From Peredibacter sp045999315 (GTDB lineage: Bacteria; Bdellovibrionota; Bacteriovoracia; Bacteriovoracales; Bacteriovoracaceae), in assembly GCF_045999315.1 (NCBI RefSeq), contig NZ_CP174607.1, positions 1,736,001 to 1,800,000 on the forward strand: 64,000 nt of DNA. Direction: 5' to 3'. The stretch's first letter is position 1. Every line of letters starts with the position of its first letter. A model generated the notes under the pieces. It made no database searches. It saw nothing but the letters and a program-made list of their open reading frames with translations, and had not been told where the DNA came from. Shown in pieces: positions 34,864-43,182 of the stretch. Both the position numbers and the translations under genes were made by a program.

Positions 34864-35763
34864 TTAGGCTTTGGCCTCAACGTAGTCCAAAAAGTCTGAA
34901 GCTTTATATGAACTTCTGACAAGCGGACCTGAAGCGACAAATTTGAAACCCATTTTAAGGGCCATACGTTTTAGTTCTTCAAACTCTTCAGGAGTATAGA
35001 ATTTCTTCACATCTAAGTGACGCTTACTTGGTTGAAGATACTGACCGAAAGTCACGATATCTACTCCATGAGCTCTGATGTCTTCAAGAGCTTCCTGGAT
35101 TTCTGCCCAAGTTTCACCCAGACCCACCATAAGTGAAGTCTTCGTTTGAATGTGAGGATAATTTGTTTTGTAGAACTTAAGACAGTTAAGGGTCTTCTCG
35201 TAACCAGCACGTGGGTCACGAACTGGATGAGTAAGGCGTTTTACTGTTTCAAGGTTTTGCGCAATCACGAATGGATTCGATTTTGCGAGAGTATGCATGC
35301 GTTCTTCATCACCAGCGAAATCTGGAATCAGAACTTCAACTTTCGTTTCAGGATGATCTTGGTGCACTCTATTTACAACTGCGGCGAAGTGTCCTGAACC
35401 GTGGTCAGCAACATCGTCACGATCAACACTTGTGATCACAACGTAACGAAGAGACATCATGCCCACCATCTTGGAGGTGTTCTCGATTTCTTCGTGATTA
35501 ATAAAGCCTTTTGGATTTCCGGTCTTCACGTGACAGAATTTACAAGCACGTGTGCATGTATCTCCAAGGATCATCACAGTTGCAGTACGAGCGCTCCAGC
35601 ACTCCGAAATGTTCGGGCACTTCGCCTCTTCGCAAACAGTAGAAAGACCCTTCTCGCGAAGGTTATTGCGGATATCTTTAAAGTCGTCCCCTTGTGGAAG
35701 TTTAACTTTCAACCACTCAGGTTTTCTCTGGTATGTGTCTTTATCAAAATATGTTACGGCCAT
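34864..35763 (-). CDS. lipA: lipoyl synthase (radical SAM)
   Basis: 299-residue radical-SAM enzyme that inserts two sulfurs into protein-bound octanoate. The auxiliary [4Fe-4S] cluster ligands are C44, C49 and C55 (STVCEEAKCPNISEC), and the radical-SAM CX3CX2C is C70, C74, C77 (CTRACKFC). The C-terminal RSSYKASD supplies the Ser ligand. Forms an operon with lipB and aroC. Confidence 0.96.
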   Translation of the reverse strand: MAVTYFDKDTYQRKPEWLKVKLPQGDDFKDIRNNLREKGLSTVCEEAKCPNISECWSARTATVMILGDTCTRACKFCHVKTGNPKGFINHEEIENTSKMVGMMSLRYVVITSVDRDDVADHGSGHFAAVVNRVHQDHPETKVEVLIPDFAGDEERMHTLAKSNPFVIAQNLETVKRLTHPVRDPRAGYEKTLNCLKFYKTNYPHIQTKTSLMVGLGETWAEIQEALEDIRAHGVDIVTFGQYLQPSKRHLDVKKFYTPEEFEELKRMALKMGFKFVASGPLVRSSYKASDFLDYVEAKA

Positions 35764-35844
35764 GAGGGATATCTATCACGTCAGAGGCGTATTCGACTAG
35801 AGGGAGAGGCATTTTTCATGGTCTTTAAGTACTTAAAATTACTA

Positions 35845-37011
35845 CTAAAACCTTACTGGTTTTCTCTGGCCGTCTGCCAGCTTTACGTTAAAACGCTCAA
35901 TGACCTTTTTATCACCACCATATGTGATGACTTCCAGGAAATTCCCTTGAAGTTTAAGCACGCTAAAAGTCGTTATGAACTGTTTATAGAAAACACTATA
36001 CGGATTTCGATAAGAGACCACGTTATTGATTCCGCCGGAAGGGCCGGCAGTCAGATAGGTGATTCCCGCTTTGTGACTTCTTTCATACATATGAAGATGC
36101 CCTGAAAGCACCATCTTCACTTTATATTTTTCCAGCATAGGAACGAGTTCATTTCTTAAGCGAGTAGGGATGGTGCGCACGTGTTCAAGGTTTGATGAGT
36201 AGGGAGAGTGGTGCATGGTGACCACTGTCGGTTTTCTCTGTTCCTGTGCAATTCTTAGTTTGGCCTCTAGCCACTCCCATTGTTCTAGAATTTTTGATTC
36301 GGACATGGACTCAAAATTTGAGTTCAACATGAGAATATTGATTCTTCCGAGATCTAATTGCATGTGACCAAGATCCGGACTGTGTCCATTTCTCATGTAA
36401 GTGAGAAATTCCGGCGGCGCTTTGTCCATTGACGGAGATTCAAAGTATTCGTGATTTCCGACCGCCGCCATGAGATAGGAACGACGAAGATAGACATCTA
36501 CTGTGTTGAAGAAATTGATCCATTCGTTTTCATAACCACCATGCTGAACGATGTCGCCTGCATTGATGATGAGACTAAAAGGATGCATTTCCTGAAGCTC
36601 AGCAATGGTTTTAGATAAATTGGTGGCCCGAACCTGACCTGCTTCATTCTTGATTTGAGTGTCACTCATAAAACCAAAATAAAGAGGGGATTTATTCGTG
36701 CAAGGAATGGCAACGAGAGCATTATCAACTTCGGTACGACTTTCTGACGAAATGGTGTAACGAAGAGGTCTATCGCAATTTAATTTCCCAAGATCAATTT
36801 TAGTTAACTTGCCTGCATAATAGAGACTGCCAAAAGTTCTTTTTTGTTCCTGAATTTTAATTTCAAGGTCGATATCTTTGGTGGTCTGAAAATTGAGAGT
36901 GATATTTCCTTGGTCTTCAACGGTAACGTAAGGAGAAATAGTGAAAATACTTTGAGCGGTCACACTCAAAGAAAACATCAAGGGCAAAATGGTTGTCGCA
37001 GTTCTCAACAT
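35845..37011 (-). CDS. secreted calcineurin-like metallophosphoesterase
   Basis: 388 residues with a signal peptide (ending SVTAQS) and an N-terminal beta-sandwich, followed by a metallophosphoesterase domain: GDIVQHGGYENEW, VGNHEYFES, TMHHSPY and SGHLHMYERS supply the two-metal ligands, as in purple acid phosphatases. The initial DxH motif is MSDTQ, where the usual His is Gln, a change that could alter the first metal site. It probably hydrolyses phosphoesters in the periplasm. Confidence 0.78.
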   Translation of the reverse strand: MLRTATTILPLMFSLSVTAQSIFTISPYVTVEDQGNITLNFQTTKDIDLEIKIQEQKRTFGSLYYAGKLTKIDLGKLNCDRPLRYTISSESRTEVDNALVAIPCTNKSPLYFGFMSDTQIKNEAGQVRATNLSKTIAELQEMHPFSLIINAGDIVQHGGYENEWINFFNTVDVYLRRSYLMAAVGNHEYFESPSMDKAPPEFLTYMRNGHSPDLGHMQLDLGRINILMLNSNFESMSESKILEQWEWLEAKLRIAQEQRKPTVVTMHHSPYSSNLEHVRTIPTRLRNELVPMLEKYKVKMVLSGHLHMYERSHKAGITYLTAGPSGGINNVVSYRNPYSVFYKQFITTFSVLKLQGNFLEVITYGGDKKVIERFNVKLADGQRKPVRF

Positions 37012-37044
37012 CCATAAAGCGTAAATTTATTATCGGAGTTATTC

Positions 37045-37070
37045 AAGCCCCCTCGCAGGGAGGGGGCAAG
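37045..37070 (-). terminator. possible terminator between PLD and phosphoesterase genes
   Basis: GCCCCCTC (37047-37054) pairs with GAGGGGGC (37060-37067) around a 5-nt loop. Reading on the minus strand, TTGAATAA follows rather than a clean U-run, so termination would be weak. Confidence 0.4.
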
Positions 37071-37079
37071 TTTACGAAT

Positions 37080-38495
37080 TTAAAGCTGGGGTTTTATAAG
37101 AGGTACGGCCTGTTCAATGACTTTTACAGCACCTTTCTTGAAACTACCTACTTCGGCGTCCTGAAGGTTTTTGTTCATCTCTTGTCTATCTTTACCTACC
37201 AGAAGTGAGTCGGCCTTGAATTTGTTAATGATCACAGTCAGGTCTTTGGCAATGCCTGAACCTTTCGTGTCTTTAATCATGATACCAACTTCACGATTGA
37301 GCTTAGAAGAACGAGGATCCAAGTTATAGGTACCAATAAGGGCGATTTCATCATCAATTACCGCTGTCTTGGCGTGAGTCGTATCAACCAAGTTGTATTC
37401 GTAAAGTTCAATTCCCATGGCAATCATAGTGTCTTTAGCCGCTTTATAGCCAGCTTGCGCAAAGAGGTTGTCAGTCGACTTAAGAGAGTTTGTGATAATG
37501 GTTACTTTTACTCCACGGTCAATCAGATCCTGAAACATGGTATGAGCACGTTTCGTAGGAATCAGATAAGGAGAAAGAATAAGAACCTTCTTCTTCGCCT
37601 TACTTACGATGGAGTAGAGTTCATCACTCACGAGCATGTTTTTTGAACCCATGTTCTTTTCAGTTGAGTTTGAAAGTAATTTTACACCATCAATTTCCTT
37701 AGCGTCTTTGAACCAGTCTTTACCTGTGTTCCATTTTGCGGTCCCTTTACCACTCTTTAATCTTTCGAGCAGGGACTTCATTCTTTCTGAAGAAGATTTC
37801 ACATCTCGGAGCATAAGGGCATAGAGCTTATCCACATTTTCGTCACATTCAGGACCACGAACGGTTTCACAAATATAAACAAGTTTTTCACGTTGAAGTT
37901 TGTCGTAATAGGCCTTCTTCACGATATCGTTCTTTTCCCACAGACCCATGTAGTACTTGCGTGTGTCCTGAACCACTTTCCCGCTGATCATAATATCCAG
38001 ATCGTGAAAGTTTCTTTTCTTATCAAGACCGAAGTATTTGGCGTCAACGTTACGTCCGCCAATGATGAGCTTTGATCCGTCCACTAAGAGCATTTTGTCG
38101 TGAACGCGATTGAAGATATCGTAAATCGTATGAACATCTTCAAGGCGGTTAAAGAGCTTAAAAGTGATATTAGTCTTACCGTTCTTGTCTTTACAGTCAC
38201 GTTGAGTGGCGGCGATGGTGGTATCTTTCACGCTGCTTGAGAGAGCATCTAGAAGGATATTAACCCTTACTCCGCGTTTTGAGGCCTCACAAAGGAGGGC
38301 CACCCCTGTCGTTGAAACATCGTCATCTGTTACGGCGAAGTATTCGACTAAAATTTCAGATTTTGCTTGTTGAATAAGGTCTACGCGAGCTTGCAGGGCC
38401 TCTTTGTCATCATAAAGGAAGCGCGCTTTTTCGGCCTTCACCTGAGTGGCAAGAGTCATTAACATAGTCAAAGCTAGTGTTTGATGAATTCTCAT
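37080..38495 (-). CDS. exported phospholipase D-like protein
   Basis: 471 residues with a signal peptide (MRIHQTLALTMLMTLATQVKA). Two HKD motifs: HDKMLLVD (H132, K134, D139) with GGRN after, and HAKTAVIDD (H374, K376, D381) with GTYNLDPRS. The layout resembles Cls/PLD phosphodiesterases, but periplasmic export and the lack of membrane helices suggest a secreted lipase. It could act on prey or host membrane lipids. It is separate from the ClsB-like gene nearby. Confidence 0.78.
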   Translation of the reverse strand: MRIHQTLALTMLMTLATQVKAEKARFLYDDKEALQARVDLIQQAKSEILVEYFAVTDDDVSTTGVALLCEASKRGVRVNILLDALSSSVKDTTIAATQRDCKDKNGKTNITFKLFNRLEDVHTIYDIFNRVHDKMLLVDGSKLIIGGRNVDAKYFGLDKKRNFHDLDIMISGKVVQDTRKYYMGLWEKNDIVKKAYYDKLQREKLVYICETVRGPECDENVDKLYALMLRDVKSSSERMKSLLERLKSGKGTAKWNTGKDWFKDAKEIDGVKLLSNSTEKNMGSKNMLVSDELYSIVSKAKKKVLILSPYLIPTKRAHTMFQDLIDRGVKVTIITNSLKSTDNLFAQAGYKAAKDTMIAMGIELYEYNLVDTTHAKTAVIDDEIALIGTYNLDPRSSKLNREVGIMIKDTKGSGIAKDLTVIINKFKADSLLVGKDRQEMNKNLQDAEVGSFKKGAVKVIEQAVPLIKPQL

Positions 38496-38604
38496 GGAAT
38501 TCCCCCATAAATGGTTATGGTGGAGTACTAAGCAAGTGGCCTGCCAAATTCACGGACGAGGAATCATAAGAGTAGAATTCAAGCAATGATTAAAAAGTAG
38601 GAGG

Positions 38605-38621
38605 TGTCTAAAACTTAGACA
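38605..38621. repeat. TGTCTAA palindrome
   Basis: TGTCTAA-AAC-TTAGACA, 7-bp arms. A related half-site TTTAGACAG lies at 39138-39146 on the other side of the neighbouring gene. No function is evident; possible regulator site or REP-like remnant. Confidence 0.35.
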
Positions 38622-38645
38622 GGGCCCCTTTTTTAAATGGGCCCT
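38621..38645 (-). terminator. GC-rich hairpin downstream of the 130-aa secreted protein gene
   Basis: AGGGCCC (38621-38627) pairs with GGGCCCT (38639-38645) around an 11-nt loop containing TTTTTT. It lies 15 bp past the stop of the minus-strand gene at 38660. The T-run is in the loop, so it is an imperfect terminator. Confidence 0.4.
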
Positions 38646-38659
38646 GAGATTAATTGAAA

Positions 38660-39052
38660 TTAGTTCGAGCAAGTGACAGTAAATTCTCTAGCTTGGTTGC
38701 TGACAATAAATTTGCCTTCAAGATCACCCTTTGCAAGGTTCAAAGTATAAGGAACTTCTGACTCAATACCGACGCCATCAGTTGAAAAATTCACTCGAAA
38801 GGCCTTAGAGTCTGAAGTGGTAATCACATAAATGTTTGATCCATCAATATTGCTTGAAAGAGAGGCGTTCGAGCATAGAAGAGGCTTTCCTGTATTGTCT
38901 CGACATCCGCTTAATCTTTGTCCTACCAATTCATGAGTGGTCGATAGACCTGATAACTTATCATATGAAATGACTTCACATTTTAAATGAGAGTCTGATG
39001 CAAAAGAATTGATCGCAAATAATGCAGAAACTAGTGTTAGTGTCTTCTTCAT
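38660..39052 (-). CDS. small secreted protein, unknown
   Basis: 130 residues beginning MKKTLTLVSALFAINSFASD, a signal peptide cut after FAS/ASD. The mature part is beta-rich with four cysteines (LKCEV, GCRDN, LLCSN, VTCSN) that could form disulfides. The start at 39052 is set by a GGAGG sequence upstream and by the signal peptide; the frame is open seven codons further. No family recognised. Confidence 0.65.
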   Translation of the reverse strand: MKKTLTLVSALFAINSFASDSHLKCEVISYDKLSGLSTTHELVGQRLSGCRDNTGKPLLCSNASLSSNIDGSNIYVITTSDSKAFRVNFSTDGVGIESEVPYTLNLAKGDLEGKFIVSNQAREFTVTCSN

Positions 39053-39283
39053 AAACGTCCTCCAAATTTTCATGGAGATTATCAGAAGTTATTTCTTTTC
39101 TAATGTGCTTTGAAAAAATTTATAAGACTGATCAGAGTTTAGACAGACCTAAGGGTCTCCATCACATTTGTTGAAGTCCTTGAAAGTTCTTTTCTGAAAC
39201 TCCTCCCATTCTCACGCTCTTAAACCTCCTCAAGATCCCTGGAAATGTGTGACATATGCCCTTTCCAAATGAGGAGAGGCAAT

Positions 39284-39887
39284 ATGACTCAGTTAAAACT
39301 CAACATCTATAAAGGCACTCGAGGCGGAAGACGTCCGGGATCTGGCCGCAAAAGAATTCATTCCAGAGGTGTCGCTCATAGGACCTGGGAAAAAGTGAAT
39401 GGGAAAACTCCTCTCCATAAGAAACAAGGAGTGTCTTAAGATTTTGAAAAAGGCGATTAAGAATGCCAGGTCTCAAGGGATTAGAATCCTTCATTTTTCA
39501 CTCGAATCCAATCATGTCCACCTCATCATCGAGGCCACTTCCAATCAGATTCTCACCAAGGGCATGAGATCCTTCACCATCACTTTTGCCAAAGGGATAA
39601 ATAAGGGGAGAATTCAATTCGAAAGATACCATTTGCATGTACTGAAGACCCTGAGAGAAACTAGGAATGCCATTCATTATGTGCTTTTTAATCATCAAAA
39701 ACACACCGGTTTGAAAACGGCATATGTCTCGACCTATTCAAGCTTAGGAGTGATCAAGAATTTAAAAGAGCTGGCAAAAGAAATGAGGATGACGGTGGTT
39801 TTACGAGGGATTCCAGAGTTAAATTTCTTGGATGACCCTCGGAGCTGGTTGGCCAAAAAGAGTTTGAATCTCCAACTCATTTGTTAG
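39284..39887 (+). pseudogene. disrupted RAYT (REP-associated Y1 transposase)
   Basis: The family's conserved N-terminus (GTRGGRRPGSGRKRIHSRG) is read from ATG 39284 and stops at 39439. The rest (IRNKECLKILKKAIKN, then HUH motif SNHVHLIIEA and the catalytic-Tyr region IHYVLFNHQKH) continues in another frame from about 39417 to 39887. About eight residues normally between PLH and IRNK are missing, so a short out-of-frame deletion is the likely lesion. GAGGAGAGG precedes the original ATG. A truncated protein could still start at 39399. Confidence 0.8.
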
Positions 39888-39898
39888 AGATTCCACTC

Positions 39899-40864
39899 TC
39901 AAAGTGGGATGAGAAAACACTCGTCCCAGATAGGCATGATCTTAACCTTCTGTTGAACTTCCGCAGTTGGCATGGTTTTAAGAATAATCAGACGACCATC
40001 TAAACGAAGTTTGTGTTCAATTCCCTGTCGAGTGCCGTAGCTCTCTTCAATTTGAGCGTCTAGACCTTCACCGAGTTTCCAAGCACTGTCCGGAATGACC
40101 ATGATGCCTTCAGTGGCATTTGGAAGAGACATGTTCCATTTGCCCCAAGGAGTTTCCGAAGCACCTTGCTCGAACTTCACCGGAATAAAATTCTGATAAC
40201 CCATGAATTGGGCAACAAATAAGTTTCTTGGAGTCCTTAAAAGAGAAAGTGGAGTACCTAGTTGCTCTAGACGACCAAAGTTCATAAGTCCCACGATATC
40301 GGAATACTTCAGGGCCTCTTCTAATTCATGAGTCACCCAAAGGACCGTAATTCCTTGCTGACGGATAAATTGGAAAAGACCATTTAATATATCTCGACGT
40401 GTAAATGGATCCAAATGAGTAAATGGTTCATCCATTAAAAGAAGAGCAGGGCGATTAATGAGTTCGGCCGCGAGTAAAATTTTTTGTTTTTGTCCGCTTG
40501 AAAGTTGAAACAAGTTCTGACGAAGCTGGAAGGTGAATTCAAAAGTGTCCGCAAGATCGCGGGCCAATTGGATCTTCTTTTCATCATCAATGTCCAAAGT
40601 AATTTTACTGATAAGAAACTTTTGAACATTCATATCAGTCAGAATTTCATGAGTCGGAAACAAAGACACTGAACCATCAGTTTCAAAATTCCCTTGATCG
40701 GAATTTAGTTGGCCCGACAAAATCTTAAGAAGTGTGGTCTTACCACTTCCGTTAGGTCCCATGATTCCCATAACAATTCCCTTATTAAGGGTGAAGTTAA
40801 GGGCGTGAAGGCCTGCGATACCGCGTGAATCAAATTGTTTCGAAAGATTATTTACTCTGATCAT
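39899..40864 (-). CDS. ABC transporter ATPase, FbpC/PotA-like, orphan
   Basis: 321-residue ATPase: Walker A GPNGSGKTTLLKIL, signature LSSGQKQKILLAAELI, Walker B ALLLMDEPFTHLDPF and switch His (WVTHELEEAL). The C-terminal ~90 residues form a TOBE-like beta domain, as in iron(III), sulfate or polyamine importers. No permease or binding protein gene is adjacent; the start overlaps a DMT-family gene by 4 bp. The substrate is unknown. Confidence 0.78.
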   Translation of the reverse strand: MIRVNNLSKQFDSRGIAGLHALNFTLNKGIVMGIMGPNGSGKTTLLKILSGQLNSDQGNFETDGSVSLFPTHEILTDMNVQKFLISKITLDIDDEKKIQLARDLADTFEFTFQLRQNLFQLSSGQKQKILLAAELINRPALLLMDEPFTHLDPFTRRDILNGLFQFIRQQGITVLWVTHELEEALKYSDIVGLMNFGRLEQLGTPLSLLRTPRNLFVAQFMGYQNFIPVKFEQGASETPWGKWNMSLPNATEGIMVIPDSAWKLGEGLDAQIEESYGTRQGIEHKLRLDGRLIILKTMPTAEVQQKVKIMPIWDECFLIPL

Positions 40865-41310
40865 GTGCCTTTCTTTACCACTAAAATGAGCCCTGCGAAA
40901 AGCAGAATGACGCCTAAAATGCGAGTCATATTGATCGGCTGAGGAGTAAGATTCATAAGTCCGTAATGATCAATAATTACAGACATAACTAATTGTCCTG
41001 TCACATAGGAAGCAATCATGGTCGTTGCTCCGAGTTTGGGAATAAAAAACATGGCCGCAGTAACGAAGATCGCACTCAAAATACCACCTAAAAATAAATA
41101 CGGTGGTGCTTCAGTGACACGTCTTAGATCTGTCATTGTGACGCCCTGGAGAAGCAGCAAAAAACTCAATCCAATAGTTCCTATGATTAAAGAAATAATC
41201 GGAACAAGATAAGGATGCTTAAGAAATCTTGTAAACTCAGCATTGATTCCCGCCTGAATGGGCATTAAAGACCCTATAAAGACGGCCGATAGAATTAAAA
41301 CGAAGATCAT
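40861..41310 (-). CDS. DMT-family (YdcZ/DUF606-like) membrane protein
   Basis: 149-residue protein with about five transmembrane helices: GSLMPIQAGINAEFTRFLKH is the recognisable N-terminus of the YdcZ group, followed by FLGGILSAIFVTAAMFFIPK and SVIIDHYGLM. GAGG precedes ATG 41310 by 7 bases; upstream ATG 41325 and TTG 41340 are possible. It is divergent from oxyR with a very short shared control region. Confidence 0.72.
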   Translation of the reverse strand: MIFVLILSAVFIGSLMPIQAGINAEFTRFLKHPYLVPIISLIIGTIGLSFLLLLQGVTMTDLRRVTEAPPYLFLGGILSAIFVTAAMFFIPKLGATTMIASYVTGQLVMSVIIDHYGLMNLTPQPINMTRILGVILLFAGLILVVKKGT

Positions 41311-41347
41311 ATTCGACCTCAGCATGAATATATGGTTCAATTAAAGT

Positions 41348-42286
41348 ATGACATTAACTCAATTAAATTACATCATTGCTGTTGATAGAAACCGTAACTT
41401 TGCTCAGGCCGCGAAAGAGTGTTTTGTGACTCAGCCGACTTTGAGTATGCAGATCCAAAAGTTAGAGGACTATCTTCAGATTATAATCTTTGATCGTAGT
41501 AAAACTCCCGTTGAACCAACTCCCATGGGGAAAAAAGTCCTGGAATACGCCCGCAAAGTCATGCAGGGTGCTCATGAGCTAGAAGAACTTTCAAAGTCAC
41601 TTCGCGGAGAAGTGGCGGGAGAGTTTATTCTGGCGGTGATTCCAACTCTCGCTCCCTATGTACTTCCACTATTCGTGAGAAAATTTGTTGAAGAGTACCC
41701 TCAGGTTGAACTTAAAATTTTTGAATATCAAACGGACGAAATTATCCGTTACCTTAAAGAAGGCAAAATCGACGGTGCGATCCTGGCGACTCCATTAGAA
41801 ACAAAAGAACTGACTGAAGAGCATCTTTTTTACGAACCATTTAAGATTTTTCTTTCTCCTGATCATCAGCTTCTCAAAAAGAAGACGGTGGATGAGAAAG
41901 ATCTGGATATTAAAGAGGCGTGGCTTCTTAAAGAAGGACACTGTCTTCGCGCTCAGGCCCTTCATCTTTGCCAATACAAAAATGTTGGTGAGGGAAGACA
42001 TCTGTTCTTTGAGGCCGGCAGTTTAGAAACGCTCATCAACATGGTGAAGTCTTCACACGGTTTTACGGTTCTGCCTTACCTATCAAGTGTGAATATGAGT
42101 ACGGCCGATCAAAAGCTTCTTAAAGACTTTAAAAACCATGTTCCAGTTCGAGATATTAGTTTTGTGACGGGTCCGCTTTCGATGAAAAAATCAATTGAGA
42201 AGGCCTTAGTAAAAACCATTCTTCAGACCATTCCTAAAGAACTTAAGAAATCCAGCTCTAAAGCAGAAGTGGTGGCCATTAACTAA
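41348..42286 (+). CDS. oxyR: OxyR-type LysR peroxide regulator
   Basis: 312-residue LysR-type regulator with an N-terminal winged helix-turn-helix (QAAKECFVTQPTLSMQIQKL) and a periplasmic-binding-like effector domain. The peroxide-sensing pair is present at C199 and C208 (EGHCLRAQALHLC), the same numbering as E. coli OxyR, so it should form the regulatory disulfide when oxidised. Divergent from the DMT/ABC pair; its 3' end overlaps the convergent rarD by 8 bp. Confidence 0.9.
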   Translation: MTLTQLNYIIAVDRNRNFAQAAKECFVTQPTLSMQIQKLEDYLQIIIFDRSKTPVEPTPMGKKVLEYARKVMQGAHELEELSKSLRGEVAGEFILAVIPTLAPYVLPLFVRKFVEEYPQVELKIFEYQTDEIIRYLKEGKIDGAILATPLETKELTEEHLFYEPFKIFLSPDHQLLKKKTVDEKDLDIKEAWLLKEGHCLRAQALHLCQYKNVGEGRHLFFEAGSLETLINMVKSSHGFTVLPYLSSVNMSTADQKLLKDFKNHVPVRDISFVTGPLSMKKSIEKALVKTILQTIPKELKKSSSKAEVVAIN

Positions 42287-43181
42287 CGGCCGCCACCTTC
42301 TTATTCTTCTGCATAAAATAATACGATTCAGTTGTGTACCAAGCGAGAGCGACCCAGATGAGAAGGAACGCATTGAGCTTGTCTGGACTTAAAGGTTCGT
42401 GAAGAACAAGTAACCCGCACAGGAACTTTAAACTTGGTGAAAGGTATTGGATAAATCCCAAAGTCTGAAGTTGTAAACGACGAGCACTGTAAGCGAAAAG
42501 GACCAATGGGATACAAGTCACAAGGCCCGAAAGAAAAAGAGTTCCAATTTTCCAAGAAGGAAGAACCTCAAAAATAGTCAGTGGTGATGTTGGTTCAAAA
42601 TGCCAGAAGGCCAGAACCGGCAGGATCATGAAACAAGTCTCAAAAGTTAACCCTTCCATGGACCCCACATGCGTAAACTTACGAAGTAATCCGTAGAGAG
42701 CAAAGGTCAAAGAAAGAGCAATGGCAATCCAAGGGAAATGCTCGAGATCAGTTTGAAGGGCCATCATTACTATGGAGACCAGTGCGAGCACAATGGCCGG
42801 CCACTGGGTAGGGCGAAGCTTTTCTTTAAGAATGAGCCAACCCATAAACACGTTAATGAGTGGATTCAAGAAATAGCCCATGCTTGCTTCCAGAACTTTT
42901 CCGATATTCACGGCATAAATATAAAGAAGCCAGTTGGACGATATGAGGATTGCTGACATCATCAGCATATTGCGTGTGCGTTTTTGCTGCCAGATTTCTT
43001 TAAGGCCTCCGGTCTTCTTAGTGAAAACCATAATGATCATCAAAGTGACGAAAGACCATAGAAGACGATGACCGAAAAGATCCCAAGCTGAGACATCATG
43101 AAAGATTTTCCAATAAAGCGGGAAAGTTCCCCACATGGAAAAGGCGAGCATGGCAGCGAGATGGGCCTTGGAAATTTTCAT
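42279..43181 (-). CDS. rarD: RarD-family EamA transporter
   Basis: 300-residue, ten-span DMT transporter. The beginning (HLAAMLAFSMWGTFPLYWK) and FGHRLLWSFV are characteristic of RarD, as is NWLLYIYAVNIGKVLEASMG with NPLINVFMG. Substrate unknown; RarD has been linked to chloramphenicol sensitivity. It is 1 bp behind the stop of an MFS gene and overlaps oxyR at the 3' end. Confidence 0.85.
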   Translation of the reverse strand: MKISKAHLAAMLAFSMWGTFPLYWKIFHDVSAWDLFGHRLLWSFVTLMIIMVFTKKTGGLKEIWQQKRTRNMLMMSAILISSNWLLYIYAVNIGKVLEASMGYFLNPLINVFMGWLILKEKLRPTQWPAIVLALVSIVMMALQTDLEHFPWIAIALSLTFALYGLLRKFTHVGSMEGLTFETCFMILPVLAFWHFEPTSPLTIFEVLPSWKIGTLFLSGLVTCIPLVLFAYSARRLQLQTLGFIQYLSPSLKFLCGLLVLHEPLSPDKLNAFLLIWVALAWYTTESYYFMQKNKKVAAVS

Positions 43182-43182
43182 A

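Noticed and set aside
35401..36105. Plus-strand ORF of 234 codons across lipA and the phosphoesterase 3' end
   Set aside because: Covers the antisense of two clear genes and their gap; His/Cys-rich shadow composition and no ribosome-binding site.
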